Origin: Brevibacillus borstelensis
GTDB lineage: Bacteria; Bacillota; Bacilli; Brevibacillales; Brevibacillaceae
Direction of reading: 5' to 3'
Length of the DNA: 64,000 nucleotides
Assembly (NCBI RefSeq): GCF_003710865.1
Contig: NZ_RHHO01000002.1
Span: 124,001 to 188,000, forward strand
Under the pieces are notes generated by a model. The model ran no database searches, was not told the DNA's origin, and was given only the letters and a program-made list of their open reading frames with translations. Positions 51,124 through 60,021 of this stretch are shown here, one piece after another. Both the position numbers and the translations under genes were made by a program. How positions within the stretch are numbered: position 1 is the first letter of the stretch; each line of letters opens with the position of its first letter.

Positions 51124-53244
51124 ATGGGGAACATACATGTGCTGGATGACAACCTGGCCAATATGATCGCCGCAGGCGAAGTGGTAGAACGGCCCGCTTC
51201 CGTTGTGAAAGAACTGGTGGAAAATGCAGTTGATGCAGGGGCAAGCACAGTGGAAATCCATGTGGAAGAAGGCGGCCTTTCCCTGATCCGTGTAGTCGAC
51301 AACGGTCAAGGCATGGATCGGGAGGATTGCCGTCTCGCCTTTGAACGCCATGCGACGAGCAAAATACGCAGTCCCCGAGATTTGTTCCGAATACGGACGC
51401 TTGGCTTTCGCGGAGAGGCCTTGCCCAGTATCGCGGCGGTTTCCCGGGTGGAACTGACGAGCACCCAATCGAGCGGGCAGGTAGGGACTCGGTTGATGAT
51501 GGAGGGTGGAGCGATTGCAAGCATTAGCGAAATCGCAGCTGTCAAAGGGACCGAGATCATTGTCCGCGACTTGTTTTACAACACGCCAGCCCGCCTCAAG
51601 TATATGAAATCGATTTCTACGGAGATTGGCCATATTTCCGATTACGTCAACCGTTTAGCCCTGACATACCCTTCAGTGGCATTTACGTTGACTCATAACG
51701 GAAAGAATTTGCTGCATACATCCGGGGATGGCAAGCTGCTGCACGTAATGGCTGCCATTTACGGTGTTCAGGTAGCCAAGCTGCTGCTGCCGATCAGCGG
51801 AGAGACGCTCGATTTTCGGTGGACCGGATTCATTTCCAAAACGGAAGTAACCCGGGCAAACCGGTCGTATCTGTCTACCCTTGTAAATGGTCGATACGTA
51901 CGCCATTTCGGGTTGAACAACGCGATCATGAGCGGCTATCATACATTGCTTCCGATCGGCCGCTACCCGATCGTCACGCTCCAGATCGAGATGGACCCGA
52001 CTTTGCTGGATGTCAATGTCCATCCAGCAAAGCTGGAGGTTCGTTTTAGCAAGGAAGACGAGCTGTGCACGGCGATCGAGCAATGCGTGAGGTCTACGCT
52101 GCGCCAGGGACTGGACATTGTGCGTCCGTTGACAGCAGAGCGCAAGGCAAGGGTTATCGAGCAGGTGGTACAGCCGCAGTTTGATCTGACCTGGTCAAAG
52201 CCTGCCGGTCAATCGAATGCAGACACTACAAAGCCATTTCAGGCAGAAATACAGCAGCCGCTTTCCAGTCCCGGCAGCTTCCATCCGGAAATACAGGGAG
52301 CGAACGAAGAGATGCCGGCCGCTGAAGCGGTGAGCCTCGTTCGGGCGCATGATTTGGCCCGTTCAAATACAGAGCAGGCTGTTGATGCCGGAAAGCAGAA
52401 GCACAACGCTGTAAAAGAGGGCAGAGAGGAATACACAGCGTGGCAAAACGGCGGTATGGCTGCTAATACAGCACTAGCGGCCGTTTCTCCGGGGGTGTCC
52501 ACGGCGACCACAGCAAGTGGGGATGATTTTGAAAGGACCGACCTGGAAGTTCATCTTCCCCGGGATGGATATGAAAAAGGTCCCGAAGAACGTGGAGCGG
52601 AGAGCAGCTTGGATCCATACGGGGAAGATGTAGCTGTTGCGGAGAAAACGGAGACAGTGCCGCAAATGTATCCCGTCGGCCAAGTGCACGGTACGTACAT
52701 TGTGGCTCAGAATGAGAATGGCATGTATTTGATTGACCAGCACGCTGCCCAGGAACGTATCTTCTATGAGCATTTCATGCAGAAGCTGGCGGAGGAAAGT
52801 GTCGCAAGTCAGATGCTGCTGTTTCCGCATACGGTTGAATTGACTGCCCAGGAAGCGTTGAAGCTGGACAAACGGCTCCCGCTGCTGCGCTCCTTTGGGC
52901 TTGAGATTGAGTCCTTCGGCACAAAGACGTTTATCGTACGTGCACATCCTCACTGGTTCCCGGAAGGAAGCGAGCTGGAGGTAATCGAAGAGCTGATCCA
53001 ATTTGTCATGGAGGCCAGCGAGGCAGCACAGGCTGATATTCGCTCGATGAGGGAGAAGGCAGCGATACTCATGTCCTGCAAAGCGTCGATCAAAGCGAAT
53101 CGTTTCCTGACACACGCGGAGATGGAAAGCCTGCTAAGCCAACTTCGGGAAAGCTCCAGTCCATTCACCTGTCCGCATGGCCGCCCGATCATCATTCATT
53201 TCTCCAGTTATGATTTGGAGAAAATGTTCAAGCGCGTTATGTAA
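51124..53244 (+). CDS. mutL: DNA mismatch repair protein MutL (endonuclease type)
   Basis: The 706-residue protein has an N-terminal GHKL ATPase (ELVENAVDAGAS, VVDNGQGM, TLGFRGEAL) and a long variable linker (about 340-520). The C-terminal domain carries the nicking-endonuclease motif DQHAAQERIFYE (about 537), SCKASIKAN and the CPHGRP motif. It therefore belongs to the methyl-independent MutL class that nicks DNA itself. It directly follows mutS with GAGGAGG before the ATG. A perfect 16-base terminator ends the pair. Confidence 0.97.
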   Translation: MGNIHVLDDNLANMIAAGEVVERPASVVKELVENAVDAGASTVEIHVEEGGLSLIRVVDNGQGMDREDCRLAFERHATSKIRSPRDLFRIRTLGFRGEALPSIAAVSRVELTSTQSSGQVGTRLMMEGGAIASISEIAAVKGTEIIVRDLFYNTPARLKYMKSISTEIGHISDYVNRLALTYPSVAFTLTHNGKNLLHTSGDGKLLHVMAAIYGVQVAKLLLPISGETLDFRWTGFISKTEVTRANRSYLSTLVNGRYVRHFGLNNAIMSGYHTLLPIGRYPIVTLQIEMDPTLLDVNVHPAKLEVRFSKEDELCTAIEQCVRSTLRQGLDIVRPLTAERKARVIEQVVQPQFDLTWSKPAGQSNADTTKPFQAEIQQPLSSPGSFHPEIQGANEEMPAAEAVSLVRAHDLARSNTEQAVDAGKQKHNAVKEGREEYTAWQNGGMAANTALAAVSPGVSTATTASGDDFERTDLEVHLPRDGYEKGPEERGAESSLDPYGEDVAVAEKTETVPQMYPVGQVHGTYIVAQNENGMYLIDQHAAQERIFYEHFMQKLAEESVASQMLLFPHTVELTAQEALKLDKRLPLLRSFGLEIESFGTKTFIVRAHPHWFPEGSELEVIEELIQFVMEASEAAQADIRSMREKAAILMSCKASIKANRFLTHAEMESLLSQLRESSSPFTCPHGRPIIIHFSSYDLEKMFKRVM

Positions 53245-53257
53245 GTTTCTAAGTGAA

Positions 53258-53298
53258 AAAAGGGTCAAGGGCTGTCTGCACAAGCCCTTGACCCTTTT
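53258..53298. terminator. Bidirectional terminator after mutL
   Basis: AAAAGGGTCAAGGGCT (53258-53273) pairs perfectly with AGCCCTTGACCCTTTT (53283-53298). It serves mutL and the convergent minus-strand gene. Confidence 0.92.
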
Positions 53299-53338
53299 CA
53301 TGTAACGGAAGATATGGTCGAATGTTGCGAATCGCAAG

Positions 53339-54634
53339 TCAGGACTCTGCTTTGGTTACTTCAATGTACTTCAGCGTATGGCCAGACATATCCACTACCT
53401 TGAAGCAATAGCCGTCCTCCACGAGCTTGTCGCCGGTCTTGGCAGTGAAATGCTTGGAGAGGAACCAACCGCCGAGTGTATCGATGATATCGTCTGAAAG
53501 GTTGGTGCCGAGCAGGTCGTTTACTTCGCTGATGATAAGCTTCGCGCTTAAAATATAGTGATTGTCTTTCAGTTTGCGGATATCGGGTATCTCGTCAGCG
53601 TCGAATTCGTCTCTGATTTCCCCGACTATTTCTTCCAAAATGTCTTCAACAGTAACCAATCCGGATGTGCCGCCGTATTCATCCAAGAGGATCGCCATGT
53701 GAATGCGCTCTTTTTGCATTTTTACCAGCAAATCGCGGATTGCAATGGTTTCAATGACCCGGATGACCGGATGGATGAACGACTCGAGTCTCATATCAGA
53801 GGATTCGTTCACAAGCCTGGCCGTCAAAATTTCTTTTATATTGATCATCCCGAGAATATCGTCTTTATCCCCGTTTACGATGGGGTAGCGGGTGTAGTTC
53901 TCTTTCCTGATGGTTTCTACCATTTCCTCAAAAGAATCATGGATGGACAAGCTGACGATTTCTGTACGGGGAACCATAATTTCTTTTGCGATTCTTTCGT
54001 CAAATTCGAAAATATTGTTCACATACTTCAATTCATTCTGATTAATTTCACCACTTTGATAGCTCTCTGACAGCAGCAGCCGGAGCTCTTCCTCAGAGTG
54101 GGCCATTTCGTGTTCAGAAGCCGGTTTCATACCGAAAACGCCGACCAGTACACGTGCAGATCCATTTAACAACCAGATGAAAGGATACATCAATTTGTAG
54201 AACCAGATGATCGGTCTGGCGAAAAGCAGGGTAATGGTCTCCGCTTTTTGAATGGCAACCGTTTTGGGCGCCAGCTCGCCCACTACAACATGAAGGTATG
54301 TCATGGCGACAAAGGCAATGCCGAAAGACAACAGATGGGAGATAGAGTCATTCAAGTCCCACTTTACAAATAAGGGATGAAGCAGCCTCTCGACTGTCGG
54401 CTCCCCTAACCAGCCTAGTCCCATTGCGGTAACCGTGATACCTAATTGGCATGCCGACAAATACTCATCGAGGTGCGTGGTTACTTCCTTTGCAGCGAGC
54501 GAACCACGCCGACCTTCTGCCACCAGTTGGTCAATCCTGGTGCTTCTGATCTTCACGATTGCAAATTCAGTTGCCACAAAAAAACCGGTTAATGCAATCA
54601 GGATCACTACCAATATTAAGTTAACTAGTTCCAA
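53339..54634 (-). CDS. CNNM/CBS-domain membrane protein (hemolysin C/CorC-like)
   Basis: The 431-residue protein has an N-terminal CNNM (DUF21) membrane domain (about 1-200). A CBS pair follows ([12 protein letters not shown], then [19 protein letters not shown] and [20 protein letters not shown]). A C-terminal CorC/HlyC domain ends the protein. Homologues export Mg2+ or protect against ion excess. The start is TTG 54634, because an in-frame TAA lies 12 bases upstream. A consensus GGAGGTG lies 27 bases upstream, separated from the start by a 7-base hairpin. It converges on mutL and is accessory to the B. subtilis order. Confidence 0.9.
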   Translation of the reverse strand: MELVNLILVVILIALTGFFVATEFAIVKIRSTRIDQLVAEGRRGSLAAKEVTTHLDEYLSACQLGITVTAMGLGWLGEPTVERLLHPLFVKWDLNDSISHLLSFGIAFVAMTYLHVVVGELAPKTVAIQKAETITLLFARPIIWFYKLMYPFIWLLNGSARVLVGVFGMKPASEHEMAHSEEELRLLLSESYQSGEINQNELKYVNNIFEFDERIAKEIMVPRTEIVSLSIHDSFEEMVETIRKENYTRYPIVNGDKDDILGMINIKEILTARLVNESSDMRLESFIHPVIRVIETIAIRDLLVKMQKERIHMAILLDEYGGTSGLVTVEDILEEIVGEIRDEFDADEIPDIRKLKDNHYILSAKLIISEVNDLLGTNLSDDIIDTLGGWFLSKHFTAKTGDKLVEDGYCFKVVDMSGHTLKYIEVTKAES

Positions 54635-54886
54635 TGAGTAGCCTTACACAAGTAAGGCGTACACCTCCCTGTTCGAATGTATGGTTAGCTGCATCCATAT
54701 TAACATTTACGAATATCAATGCGCCGGGTTTCACATGTCTTTTCTATGTATTTTTTGTAAGAGGGCAAAATCTAGAAGAGCGATGGAGGCTTTGATGTGG
54801 ATGTTGGTGCAATCCTAGCGGGGTCATGTTTTGCGAACATGTGTGTTCCGTTGTTCAAGAGATTTCTGCACATTTGGCAGCAATGG
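54635..54886 (-). promoter_or_regulatory. Gap with hairpin between ribosome site and TTG start
   Basis: Near the gene on the minus strand GGAGGTG (54668-54662) is followed by GCCTTAC/GTAAGGC (54658-54641, 4-base loop) and then TTG 54634. If folded, the hairpin places the ribosome site about nine bases from the start. No convincing -35/-10 pair was found in the remaining sequence, and no gene is supported. Confidence 0.5.
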
Positions 54887-55561
54887 CTAACATGGAGAGA
54901 AGGTATACTCCGCATTTACGGATGCACGAATTTTGATTTCACCAGGCTGGATCGGGGTGGCCGCTCTGGCAAGGAATGTCTCGGCTCGAGACGAAAGAGC
55001 CTCAGGAGCTGAGGTAAGCTCTTGCACCTGATGAGGAATAGGGTTGTATCGGACACCGAGTGTCCTTGCGATCGTTGCGGCTTTTTGCTGGCTGTCCTTG
55101 ACCGCCGTCGAGAGAGCTTGATTGTAAAAGTACTCGGGGTCTCTTAGAGTGAATTGGATGCTGGAAACGGTATTTGCACCATGCTCGACAGCCGTATCGA
55201 CAACAAGCCCGGTCTGCTCAATCTGGCCTATGATAACTTGGAGCATATGAGTCACTTTATAGCCCTGGAAAATTTGTCTGCCATCCTGGTATTGGTACTG
55301 GATTTCGATTTGGTAGCGGAGTGTTTTCAGCAGCTCTTGTGGAATTCCCAGGTTCGTCAGAGATTGAATGACCCGCGACACAGCTTCTGCATTTTCGGCT
55401 TGAGCGAGCTGGAGATTTCGGTTTTCTGTAATTGTTCCCAAAATCGCAACCGCCTGGTCCGGAGCCGCGGAGATTGTACCTTCGCCAGTAACCTTGATCA
55501 CGTACGGATTCCGGGGAGTTGGCAGCACAGGGTAATGAGACATGGATTGATGGGGATACAT
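54887..55561 (-). CDS. SIMPL-domain (DUF541, YggE-like) protein
   Basis: The 224-residue protein shows the SIMPL pattern: NPYVIKVTGEGTISAAPDQA, then ENAEAVSRVIQSLTNLGI and TVSSIQFTL, ending AEYTF. A signal peptide is absent, unlike many YggE proteins. ATG 55561 has AAAGGTGG upstream; GTG 55573 is too close to it. A possible promoter on the minus strand is TTGAGG (55630-55625) with TAATAC (55606-55601). The family is linked to oxidative-stress relief in other bacteria, but the function is poorly defined. Confidence 0.85.
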   Translation of the reverse strand: MYPHQSMSHYPVLPTPRNPYVIKVTGEGTISAAPDQAVAILGTITENRNLQLAQAENAEAVSRVIQSLTNLGIPQELLKTLRYQIEIQYQYQDGRQIFQGYKVTHMLQVIIGQIEQTGLVVDTAVEHGANTVSSIQFTLRDPEYFYNQALSTAVKDSQQKAATIARTLGVRYNPIPHQVQELTSAPEALSSRAETFLARAATPIQPGEIKIRASVNAEYTFSPC

Positions 55562-55702
55562 CAAACGAACCACCTTTCATAAAAATATGCTCTCTACACT
55601 GTATTACGCCGCATCGAGACCATACCTCAAGATCAAAGGTCCAGCGATTGTAAACTTCTTGTAAAAAATTTATTGCAGGCCAAGGGAGAGGCAAAAACAG
55701 AT

Positions 55703-55731
55703 TTGACATCCCCAACCGGAAAAGATATAAA
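55703..55731 (+). promoter_or_regulatory. SigA promoter for the methyltransferase-miaA-hfq genes
   Basis: A perfect TTGACA (55703-55708) and TATAAA (55726-55731) are 17 bases apart. The predicted leader is about 90 bases. Confidence 0.72.
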
Positions 55732-55830
55732 AATGAAGTGGACAAGAATGCCAAAAAAGCGAAATGTGGAATGATTGTAAAAAGGAGCGTCTTGGACAGA
55801 TCATGATTTCATTACGAACGGGTGATACGG

Positions 55831-56616
55831 ATGATCGTCACCACCTCCCTTGAACCGAGCGCAGAAACGGCGAGGCACGCACGTGAGCTTGCGGCGCGTT
55901 TCAACCTGACTCTCGTAGAGCGAAAGGACTACTCGCTTGCTGAATTGAGAAAAAGATTTGCTGAATCGGAAGTATTGATCGTATCCTCCAAGGGAGCTAG
56001 ACTGGAGGCAGTGGGAAAAACAGCGTTCTTTTTTCACCCGAACACGGCTGCATTTCGTATAAAGCGGTTGGAGCGCGGCGATAATGATACTATGCTCACT
56101 GTTTGCCAAATTCAACCAGGAGACAAGGTTCTGGATGCCACCATGGGCTTGGGCGCTGATGCCATCGTGTTTGCTCATGGCGTTGGAGAAACGGGACGTG
56201 TAGTCGGGGTTGAATCCGAGCGGACCATCGCTTTGTTGATTGAAGACGGGCTTGCATACTGGCCAGCCGAATCACAAGCTTTGCGTGAAGCGATGAAGCG
56301 GGTGGAAGTTCGGGTCGGGAACCATTTGGACGTATTGAGAAGCTTGCCTGCCGATTCATTTGACGTGGTGTACTTTGATCCCATGTTCGAAGAGACGGTG
56401 AACAGCTCCGCGGGAATAGCCGGAATCAGGGAATGGGCAAATAACCGTTCACTGGAGCAAGCTGCCGTAGCGGAGGCGCTTCGCGTTGCCAAAAGGCGAG
56501 TCGTCCTGAAGGAAGGGAAGACAGGAAGGCTGTATCAACAGTTCGGTTTCACTCCCTATCGAACCAGAGGAAACCAGGTCGTATACAGCTATAAAGAGAA
56601 AGGCGGAGGGGAGTGA
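55831..56616 (+). CDS. Class I SAM methyltransferase, RsmJ-like
   Basis: The 261-residue protein has an N-terminal region (about 1-85) and a SAM-binding domain. Motif I is VLDATMGLGADAIVFAH, and the acidic motif VGVESERTIALLIEDGL resembles RsmJ (DUF548), which methylates 16S rRNA. The catalytic-loop region reads FDVVYFDPMFEE. ATG 55831 is preferred over GTG 55822 because GGGTGAT acts as ribosome site. The stop overlaps the GTG region of miaA. Adjacent RNA-modification genes support an RNA substrate; the exact nucleotide is unknown. Confidence 0.8.
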   Translation: MIVTTSLEPSAETARHARELAARFNLTLVERKDYSLAELRKRFAESEVLIVSSKGARLEAVGKTAFFFHPNTAAFRIKRLERGDNDTMLTVCQIQPGDKVLDATMGLGADAIVFAHGVGETGRVVGVESERTIALLIEDGLAYWPAESQALREAMKRVEVRVGNHLDVLRSLPADSFDVVYFDPMFEETVNSSAGIAGIREWANNRSLEQAAVAEALRVAKRRVVLKEGKTGRLYQQFGFTPYRTRGNQVVYSYKEKGGGE

Positions 56617-56618
56617 AC

Positions 56619-57572
56619 GTGCAAGAGAAAGAGAGACTCGTCGTAATCGTAGGACCGACGGCAGTGGGCAAGACAGCTTTAAGTCTGGAGCTGGCTGAGC
56701 AGTTTCGGGGAGAAATCATTTCCGGTGACTCCATGCAGGTTTACCGCGGGATGGATATCGGCACTGCAAAAGCGTCTCCGGATGAATTGGCAAAAGTACC
56801 GCATCATTTGATCGACATTATTGATCCAGATGAAGAGTATTCAGTAGCCCGCTTTCAAGAGTCAGCTACCCGATTGATTACCGAGATCAACGGACGCGGA
56901 CATCTGCCCTTTATCGTGGGAGGAACCGGGCTCTACATAGAGTCAGTGACCCATCGCTTTCAATTTGCTGCAGCCGAGCAAGATTTGGAATTGAGAAGCC
57001 GTCTGCAAAGGCTGGCTGAGATTGAGGGTGTGGAAGAGCTGCATCGGCGCTTGGCTGATGTGGATCCGCTGACGGCGCAAAGACTGCATCCCAATGATGT
57101 GAAACGGGTCATCCGAGCCCTGGAGATCTATCAACTGACGGGTACGCGGATGTCCGATTTTCAACACAGGGAAGCATATTCGCCTTATGACATCTTCATG
57201 ATTGGCCTGACGATGGATCGGCAAAAGCTGTATGAGCGCATCAATCAGCGAGTGGACAAGATGATTGAGGACGGTCTGGTAGAGGAAGTAAGGCGACTTT
57301 TGGATCTCGGCTACGGTTCGGCATTGACCTCTATGCAGGGACTCGGGTACAAAGAGCTGATCCCTTACCTCTACGGAGAAATCACATTGGAGAAAGCCGT
57401 GAACGATATCAAGCAGCGTACGAGGCATTTTGCCAAAAGGCAGCTTTCCTGGTTCCGGCGGATGTCAGCTATCGAGTGGTTTGACCTTACGAACACTGAT
57501 GACTACCCGAAGATCGTCCAAACAATCAAACAGATAATGGCAGGAAAGTTTCCTCAATTGCCGAATATATAA
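56619..57572 (+). CDS. miaA: tRNA dimethylallyltransferase
   Basis: The 317-residue protein has P-loop VVIVGPTAVGKTALS, SGDSMQVYRGMDIGTAK, PHHLIDI, VGGTGLYI and the C-terminal RTRHFAKRQLSWFR, all diagnostic of MiaA. It adds the dimethylallyl group to A37 of tRNAs, the substrate for MiaB encoded upstream. GTG 56619 sits six bases after GGAGGGGA; GTG 56613 directly abuts it. hfq follows 30 bases downstream, the widely conserved miaA-hfq pair. Confidence 0.96.
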   Translation: MQEKERLVVIVGPTAVGKTALSLELAEQFRGEIISGDSMQVYRGMDIGTAKASPDELAKVPHHLIDIIDPDEEYSVARFQESATRLITEINGRGHLPFIVGGTGLYIESVTHRFQFAAAEQDLELRSRLQRLAEIEGVEELHRRLADVDPLTAQRLHPNDVKRVIRALEIYQLTGTRMSDFQHREAYSPYDIFMIGLTMDRQKLYERINQRVDKMIEDGLVEEVRRLLDLGYGSALTSMQGLGYKELIPYLYGEITLEKAVNDIKQRTRHFAKRQLSWFRRMSAIEWFDLTNTDDYPKIVQTIKQIMAGKFPQLPNI

Positions 57573-57602
57573 CATACAAGTCCTTTTAGGGGGTAATGAC
57601 CA

Positions 57603-57845
57603 ATGAAACAGACGATCAACATTCAAGATACGTTCCTGAACCACTTGCGGAAGGAAAACATCGCGGTCACCATCTACCTGGTAAACGGTTTTCAATTGCG
57701 CGGTTACATCAGAGCGTTTGACAATTTCACGATTGTCATTGACAGTGAAGGGAAGCAGCAACTGGTCTATAAGCATGCCATTTCCACCTTCACTCCACAG
57801 CGTCCCGTGTCGCTCATGTCTCAGGACAACAATCAACAAGCATAA
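57603..57845 (+). CDS. hfq: RNA chaperone Hfq
   Basis: The 80-residue protein contains both Sm motifs: [17 protein letters not shown]-type Sm1 (here [11 protein letters not shown]) and Sm2 [13 protein letters not shown]. It forms a hexameric ring binding small RNAs and A-rich mRNA. TTAGGGGGTAA precedes the ATG. The C-terminal tail is short, as in Firmicutes. A terminator follows. Confidence 0.97.
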   Translation: MKQTINIQDTFLNHLRKENIAVTIYLVNGFQLRGYIRAFDNFTIVIDSEGKQQLVYKHAISTFTPQRPVSLMSQDNNQQA

Positions 57846-57859
57846 GCGTCACAACAACG

Positions 57860-57886
57860 AAGCCGGGATCTTAGCCATCCGGGCTT
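57860..57886 (+). terminator. Terminator after hfq
   Basis: AGCCGGGAT and ATCCGGGCT form a stem with one mismatch and a 7-base loop, followed by a run of six to seven T including TTTTTT. Confidence 0.82.
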
Positions 57887-57989
57887 TTTTATCTGGTATG
57901 ACAACGCAATCAATCCGCACGAAGAGAATATAGCTGACAAAATAGCAGGATAGTATACATAACTTTTCTTATGTAAACGGGAGAGGACA

Positions 57990-58778
57990 ATGCCTTTTAC
58001 TTTTGCCCATCCAGCAATCGTCTTGCCATTGCGGCGGGTTCGCTGGTTTTCTTTTACTGCGCTTGTTTTTGGAAGCATGGCCCCGGATTTCGAGTATATT
58101 TTGCGTTTGCAAGCATACAGCTCGATGAGCCATACGCTGGCAGGACTGTTTCTGTTTGATTTGCCGATGACGTTTTTATTGGCCCTTCTTTTTCACGGCA
58201 TTGTGAAAAGAGCGATGATCGAGCATTTGCCAGCACCCTTTGACCGCGGACTGCAGCACTGTGCCGAGTCGCCCAGGCGCCTTACCACGCTGCGTTCTTT
58301 TCTCGTCTTTTGCTGCTCTGCTGTCCTGGGGAGCGTAACCCATATTTTCTGGGATGCTTTTACCCATGACGGGGCATTCATGGTAAGTCGGTTGCAGCTC
58401 TTGCAGGAAAAAGTGGAGCTGGCTGGAATGGCCATCCCCGTGTACAAGTTTTTGCAGCACGGCAGTACAATGGGCGGGTTGCTCTGCATAGGGCTCGTGA
58501 TAGCAAGGGAAGCAAGGCATGGGTTGCGTCGGGCCGAGCTGAAGCCGCAGGCGGCTTCCAAGGATAGCAGACAGCTTTCTTGCCGGGAAAAATGGTCTTT
58601 CTGGCTGGGGGTTGCCGGGTTTGGCCTGCTTGCTGCGGGCGCATACCTTTATGCGATTGACGGGTTGTTTCCCCACTTGCGGCCGCTTCGTGCTGTTGTT
58701 CCCTTTTTGTCGGGATGCATGGCAGGATTGGCTGCTGTTTCCTGTTACTTGCGATGGCGACGGGTCCCGGGAAGGTAA
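57990..58778 (+). CDS. DUF4184-family membrane protein
   Basis: The 262-residue protein begins MPFTFAHPAIVLPLRR and continues with GSMAPDFEYILRL, conserved in DUF4184. About five to six hydrophobic segments follow, including FLVFCCSAVLGSVTHIFWDA with DAFTHDG. His and Asp residues (AHPA, PDFEY, THxxWDxxTHDG) recall membrane metal-dependent hydrolases, but activity is unproven. GGGAGAGG precedes the ATG. A 12-bp tandem repeat lies 40 bases after its stop. Confidence 0.82.
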   Translation: MPFTFAHPAIVLPLRRVRWFSFTALVFGSMAPDFEYILRLQAYSSMSHTLAGLFLFDLPMTFLLALLFHGIVKRAMIEHLPAPFDRGLQHCAESPRRLTTLRSFLVFCCSAVLGSVTHIFWDAFTHDGAFMVSRLQLLQEKVELAGMAIPVYKFLQHGSTMGGLLCIGLVIAREARHGLRRAELKPQAASKDSRQLSCREKWSFWLGVAGFGLLAAGAYLYAIDGLFPHLRPLRAVVPFLSGCMAGLAAVSCYLRWRRVPGR

Positions 58779-58819
58779 TTGCCTTACACCGGGAGAAGGC
58801 TGGGGGTTGCAGCGGCGTG

Positions 58820-58900
58820 AAGACCGCAGTAAAGACCGCAGTAAAGACCGCAGTAAAGACCGCAGTAAAGACCGCAGTAAAGACCGCAGTAAAGACCGCA
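58820..58900. repeat. Tandem repeat: six 12-bp units plus a partial seventh
   Basis: The unit AAGACCGCAGTA occurs six times without change (58820-58891) followed by AAGACCGCA (58892-58900). Because 12 is a multiple of three, all frames through it stay open on both strands. It lies in the 237-base gap between the DUF4184 gene and spoVK. No other such array is present in the window. Confidence 0.97.
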
Positions 58901-59015
58901 TCTAAGGCAAAGAACAACTTCTGGAGCATCGAGCACAAGATCGGAGACAAAAAATGGGCAGGTTTTCCGGGCAGGTGAGTATACTAAGGTATGACCAAGA
59001 GGCAGGTGATGGCTT

Positions 59016-59972
59016 GTGAAACCGTCGGGCAATCAACCGCCGGCTGATACGATGGCAGAGAAGGCTCCCCACCGGATACAGGTGGTGTTTCGCCAGCCGG
59101 AACGGGTCAAATTACCGGAAACACTGTCCGAGAAGGTACGAACGACTGCACCCGGCAATGTGGCCGCTGCATTCGATGAACTGGAAAAACTGATCGGCTT
59201 GCAGGAAGCCAAAAAGCTGATGTACGAGATTCACGCGCTGCTTCGGATCAACAAGGAGCGGGAAAGACACGGCCTGAAGCTGGAAAAACAAGTGTATCAC
59301 ATGGTATTCAAAGGGAACCCTGGCACCGGAAAGACGACCGTCGCCCGTATATTCGGCAAAATCTTCCGGGAAATGGGGATATTGAGCAAAGGACATTTGA
59401 TCGAAGTAGAACGCGCCGACCTGGTCGGGGAGTTTATCGGGCACACGGCGCAAAAGACGAGAGAGCTCGTCAAAAAAGCGATCGGCGGTATCCTTTTTAT
59501 CGATGAAGCGTATTCGCTCGCGCGAGGCGGAGAAAAGGATTTCGGCAAAGAGGCCATTGATTGTCTCACGAAGGCACTGGAGGATTACAGCAACGATTTC
59601 ATCTGTATACTGGCAGGCTACACAGACGAGATGGATGCCTTTTTGGAGCTGAACCCCGGTCTGCCCTCCCGGTACCCCATTCAGCTACAATTTGCCGATT
59701 ATACCGTAGACGAACTGATTAAAATTGCCGAGACAATGGTCGAGGGAAAAGAATACAGGCTTTCTACAGGCGCCAGGGAAAAATTGAGGCTGCACTTGAA
59801 CCGCATTCGCCTCGACCTTTTTGAAACCAATTTTAGCAACGCCCGGTATGTACGCAATGCCATCGAGCAGGCGATCCGCAAGCAGGCTGTCCGCCTGATG
59901 ACGGTGGCAGAGCCGACCAAGGATGACGTCATGACGTTGTTGCCGGAGGATTTTGTCTGGTCCGCTTCCTAG
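59016..59972 (+). CDS. spoVK: Stage V sporulation protein K, AAA ATPase
   Basis: The 318-residue AAA+ ATPase of the CbxX/CfqX type has Walker A GNPGTGKTT (about 101-109), Walker B GGILFIDEAYSLARGG, SNDFICILAGYTDEM and the arginine-finger region NPGLPSRYP. B. subtilis SpoVK is made in the mother cell and is needed for spore maturation. GTG 59016 follows AGGTGATG. The N-terminal 55 residues are variable and basic. hflX and ynbB follow, matching the B. subtilis order. Confidence 0.93.
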   Translation: MKPSGNQPPADTMAEKAPHRIQVVFRQPERVKLPETLSEKVRTTAPGNVAAAFDELEKLIGLQEAKKLMYEIHALLRINKERERHGLKLEKQVYHMVFKGNPGTGKTTVARIFGKIFREMGILSKGHLIEVERADLVGEFIGHTAQKTRELVKKAIGGILFIDEAYSLARGGEKDFGKEAIDCLTKALEDYSNDFICILAGYTDEMDAFLELNPGLPSRYPIQLQFADYTVDELIKIAETMVEGKEYRLSTGAREKLRLHLNRIRLDLFETNFSNARYVRNAIEQAIRKQAVRLMTVAEPTKDDVMTLLPEDFVWSAS

Positions 59973-59989
59973 CGGCAGGAGTAAAATGT

Positions 59990-59998
59990 GGTATGATA
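59990..59998 (+). promoter_or_regulatory. Extended -10 promoter for hflX
   Basis: TGGTATGAT (59990-59998) is an extended -10 element 24 bases before the chosen hflX start. No clear -35 box is present. Confidence 0.45.
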
Positions 59999-60021
59999 GG
60001 GGAAAGAAAGGACGTGATTCC

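Noticed and set aside
54834-54849. SOS-like box CGAAC...GTTCC near 54.8 kb
   Set aside because: The half-sites are separated by six bases instead of four, and the location is between two minus-strand genes far from any start.
58820-58900. CRISPR array
   Set aside because: The 12-base units are directly joined with no spacers and no cas genes are nearby.
58612-58905. Long frames through the tandem repeat on both strands
   Set aside because: They exist because the unit is a multiple of three; the long versions start inside the DUF4184 gene without ribosome sites. Only a very short TTG-started peptide is even plausible, and is listed as a hypothesis.
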